From contig SEMN01000012.1 in the NCBI GenBank assembly GCA_005408345.1, positions 1,240,001 to 1,304,000 of the forward strand: a stretch of 64,000 nt of DNA, given 5' to 3'. The position numbers were made by a program, and so were the translations under genes. A model generated the notes under the pieces. That model was not told the DNA's origin and did no database searches. It saw nothing but the letters and a program-made list of their open reading frames with translations. This DNA is from Macquaria australasica (taxonomy: Eukaryota; Chordata; Actinopteri; Centrarchiformes; Percichthyidae). Below, in pieces: positions 63,235-64,000 of the stretch (position 1 is its first letter; each line of letters opens with the position of its first letter).

Positions 63235-63545
63235 AGGGCTGGTCACACCAGGATTTAAAACAGCAAAATGTCACAGGGATTTCAATTAACTCTTAATTGC
63301 CACAATGAATAAACTATGTGAAATTATTGTCCCCTTAGCATCTGAGCTAAGCTAACGAGCTAACGAGTTAGCTTGGAGAGCTTTATTTTGCCTCTTCAGT
63401 AACTTTGTTATTGAACACCCAGCCATCTAGCTAGTTAGTGGTTAGCTTGCCGGCTACAGCAGTTGACCAACTAGCCAACTATATTTCACAAAGATGCACT
63501 GATTAACTTAGCTGTACCACTTTCTGGTGTGACCAGGCCTTAAAA
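63235..63545. mobile_element. MITE with GGCTGGTCACACCAG termini
   Basis: AAGGGCTGGTCACACCAG at about 63236 is mirrored by CTGGTGTGACCAGGCCTT at about 63524, with two mismatches over 18 bases. The interior is rich in GCTAAGCTAACGAGC and CTAGCTAGTTAG motifs and has no coding capacity. No target-site duplication is obvious. Similar elements with TGGTCACACC ends are frequent in fish; the class is not assigned. Confidence 0.75.
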
Positions 63546-64000
63546 ATAGAATATGAAGCTATACCTGCCACATACCAATGGGCAGCAGTTGGGGAAATTA
63601 GGTTAACGTTGTAGTTTTTGGATGATTATCATTTGCTGTTTGTATTTTGTATAGATGCTGGCAAAGAAAGATTCATCTTATTCTACCAACTGAATCAGAT
63701 GGATGAAGTGGAGAGAACAAAAATAAATAAAATTATGACAGGAAAGCTGTAAAGCTGTTAGGAGGGCAAAAGTGACACAACAAAAAGACAGAAAATAAAC
63801 TCTTCATTCATCTTTTATAAAATGTTTTATTCATAATTAGACATTTTTCATTAGACAAAGTGTAGAACTTTTGTTTGAATGCAAAACTAATTTCTTACTG
63901 GAACAGTAACGCCCTTGATGTGATGAACAGACCGTCAGGATTGTGCTGTTGCATACCGGTTGAGAGTCTACACTTAGGAAAGTGATGTTCCTTTCAACTT
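63546..64000. other. Non-coding DNA to window end
   Basis: AT-rich unique sequence with no recognised feature. Confidence 0.5.

Noticed and set aside
1..64000. CRISPR arrays, bacterial operons, phage or a defence system
   Set aside because: No regularly spaced direct repeats, no ribosome-binding-site-led gene clusters and no prokaryotic codon pattern; the sequence is vertebrate-like throughout.

Overview
This 64 kb window looks like a non-coding stretch of a teleost fish nuclear genome, most likely a spiny-rayed (percomorph) fish. That assignment rests on repeat families I recognise from memory: GCTAAGCTAAGC-type MITEs, the CATGAATGTCTGTAC repeat, a CCTAAACCTAACC repeat, and the truncated 3' end of an L2/CR1/Rex1-type LINE. 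The base composition (AT-rich by eye) and the many CA/GT microsatellites fit as well. I see no bacterial or organellar gene organisation, no rRNA or tRNA gene, and no complete protein-coding gene on either strand. Open frames reach at most 225 codons, and the longest ones lie in low-complexity, stop-poor pyrimidine tracts or show no recognisable domain.

Layout. 0-12.9 kb: mostly single-copy AT-rich DNA, a perfect AT-centred palindrome (2367-2490), GT tracts and one CCTAAACCTAACC repeat (9.1-9.3 kb). 12.9-30.2 kb: a long-armed MITE (12.96-13.44 kb), a repeat pair at 17.0-17.66 kb, a second CCTAAACCTAACC-type repeat (20.1-20.3 kb), a decayed three-copy local tandem duplication (21.24-22.07 kb), another MITE (23.64-23.91 kb), a 5'-truncated LINE with a frameshifted ORF2 remnant (29.12-29.91 kb) and a small snap-back element (30.0-30.15 kb). 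30-50 kb: mostly unique sequence with MITE fragments at 32.2, 35.3 and 40.1 kb, a long (CA)n tract at 43.1 kb and pyrimidine-rich tracts. 50-64 kb: unique blocks resembling conserved non-coding DNA, two adjacent copies of the CATGAATGTCTGTAC repeat (55.0-55.95 kb), a GC-rich patch (56.9-57.3 kb), and two more non-autonomous elements (61.6 and 63.2 kb).

Interpretation. The simplest reading is a gene desert or the inside of a very large intron. Several unique blocks carry clustered homeodomain-type TAATTA/TAATTG cores and could be enhancers. That is inference only: it needs alignment to other fish genomes. I found no evidence for a new defence, mobile or metabolic system. The observations most worth a second look are the perfect AT palindrome, the snap-back element, the decayed tandem triplication, one splice-site-flanked open segment near 62.85-63.0 kb, and the homeodomain-site clusters. 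Interspersed-repeat names come from recognition and visible inverted ends, not from a database search, and their boundaries are approximate.
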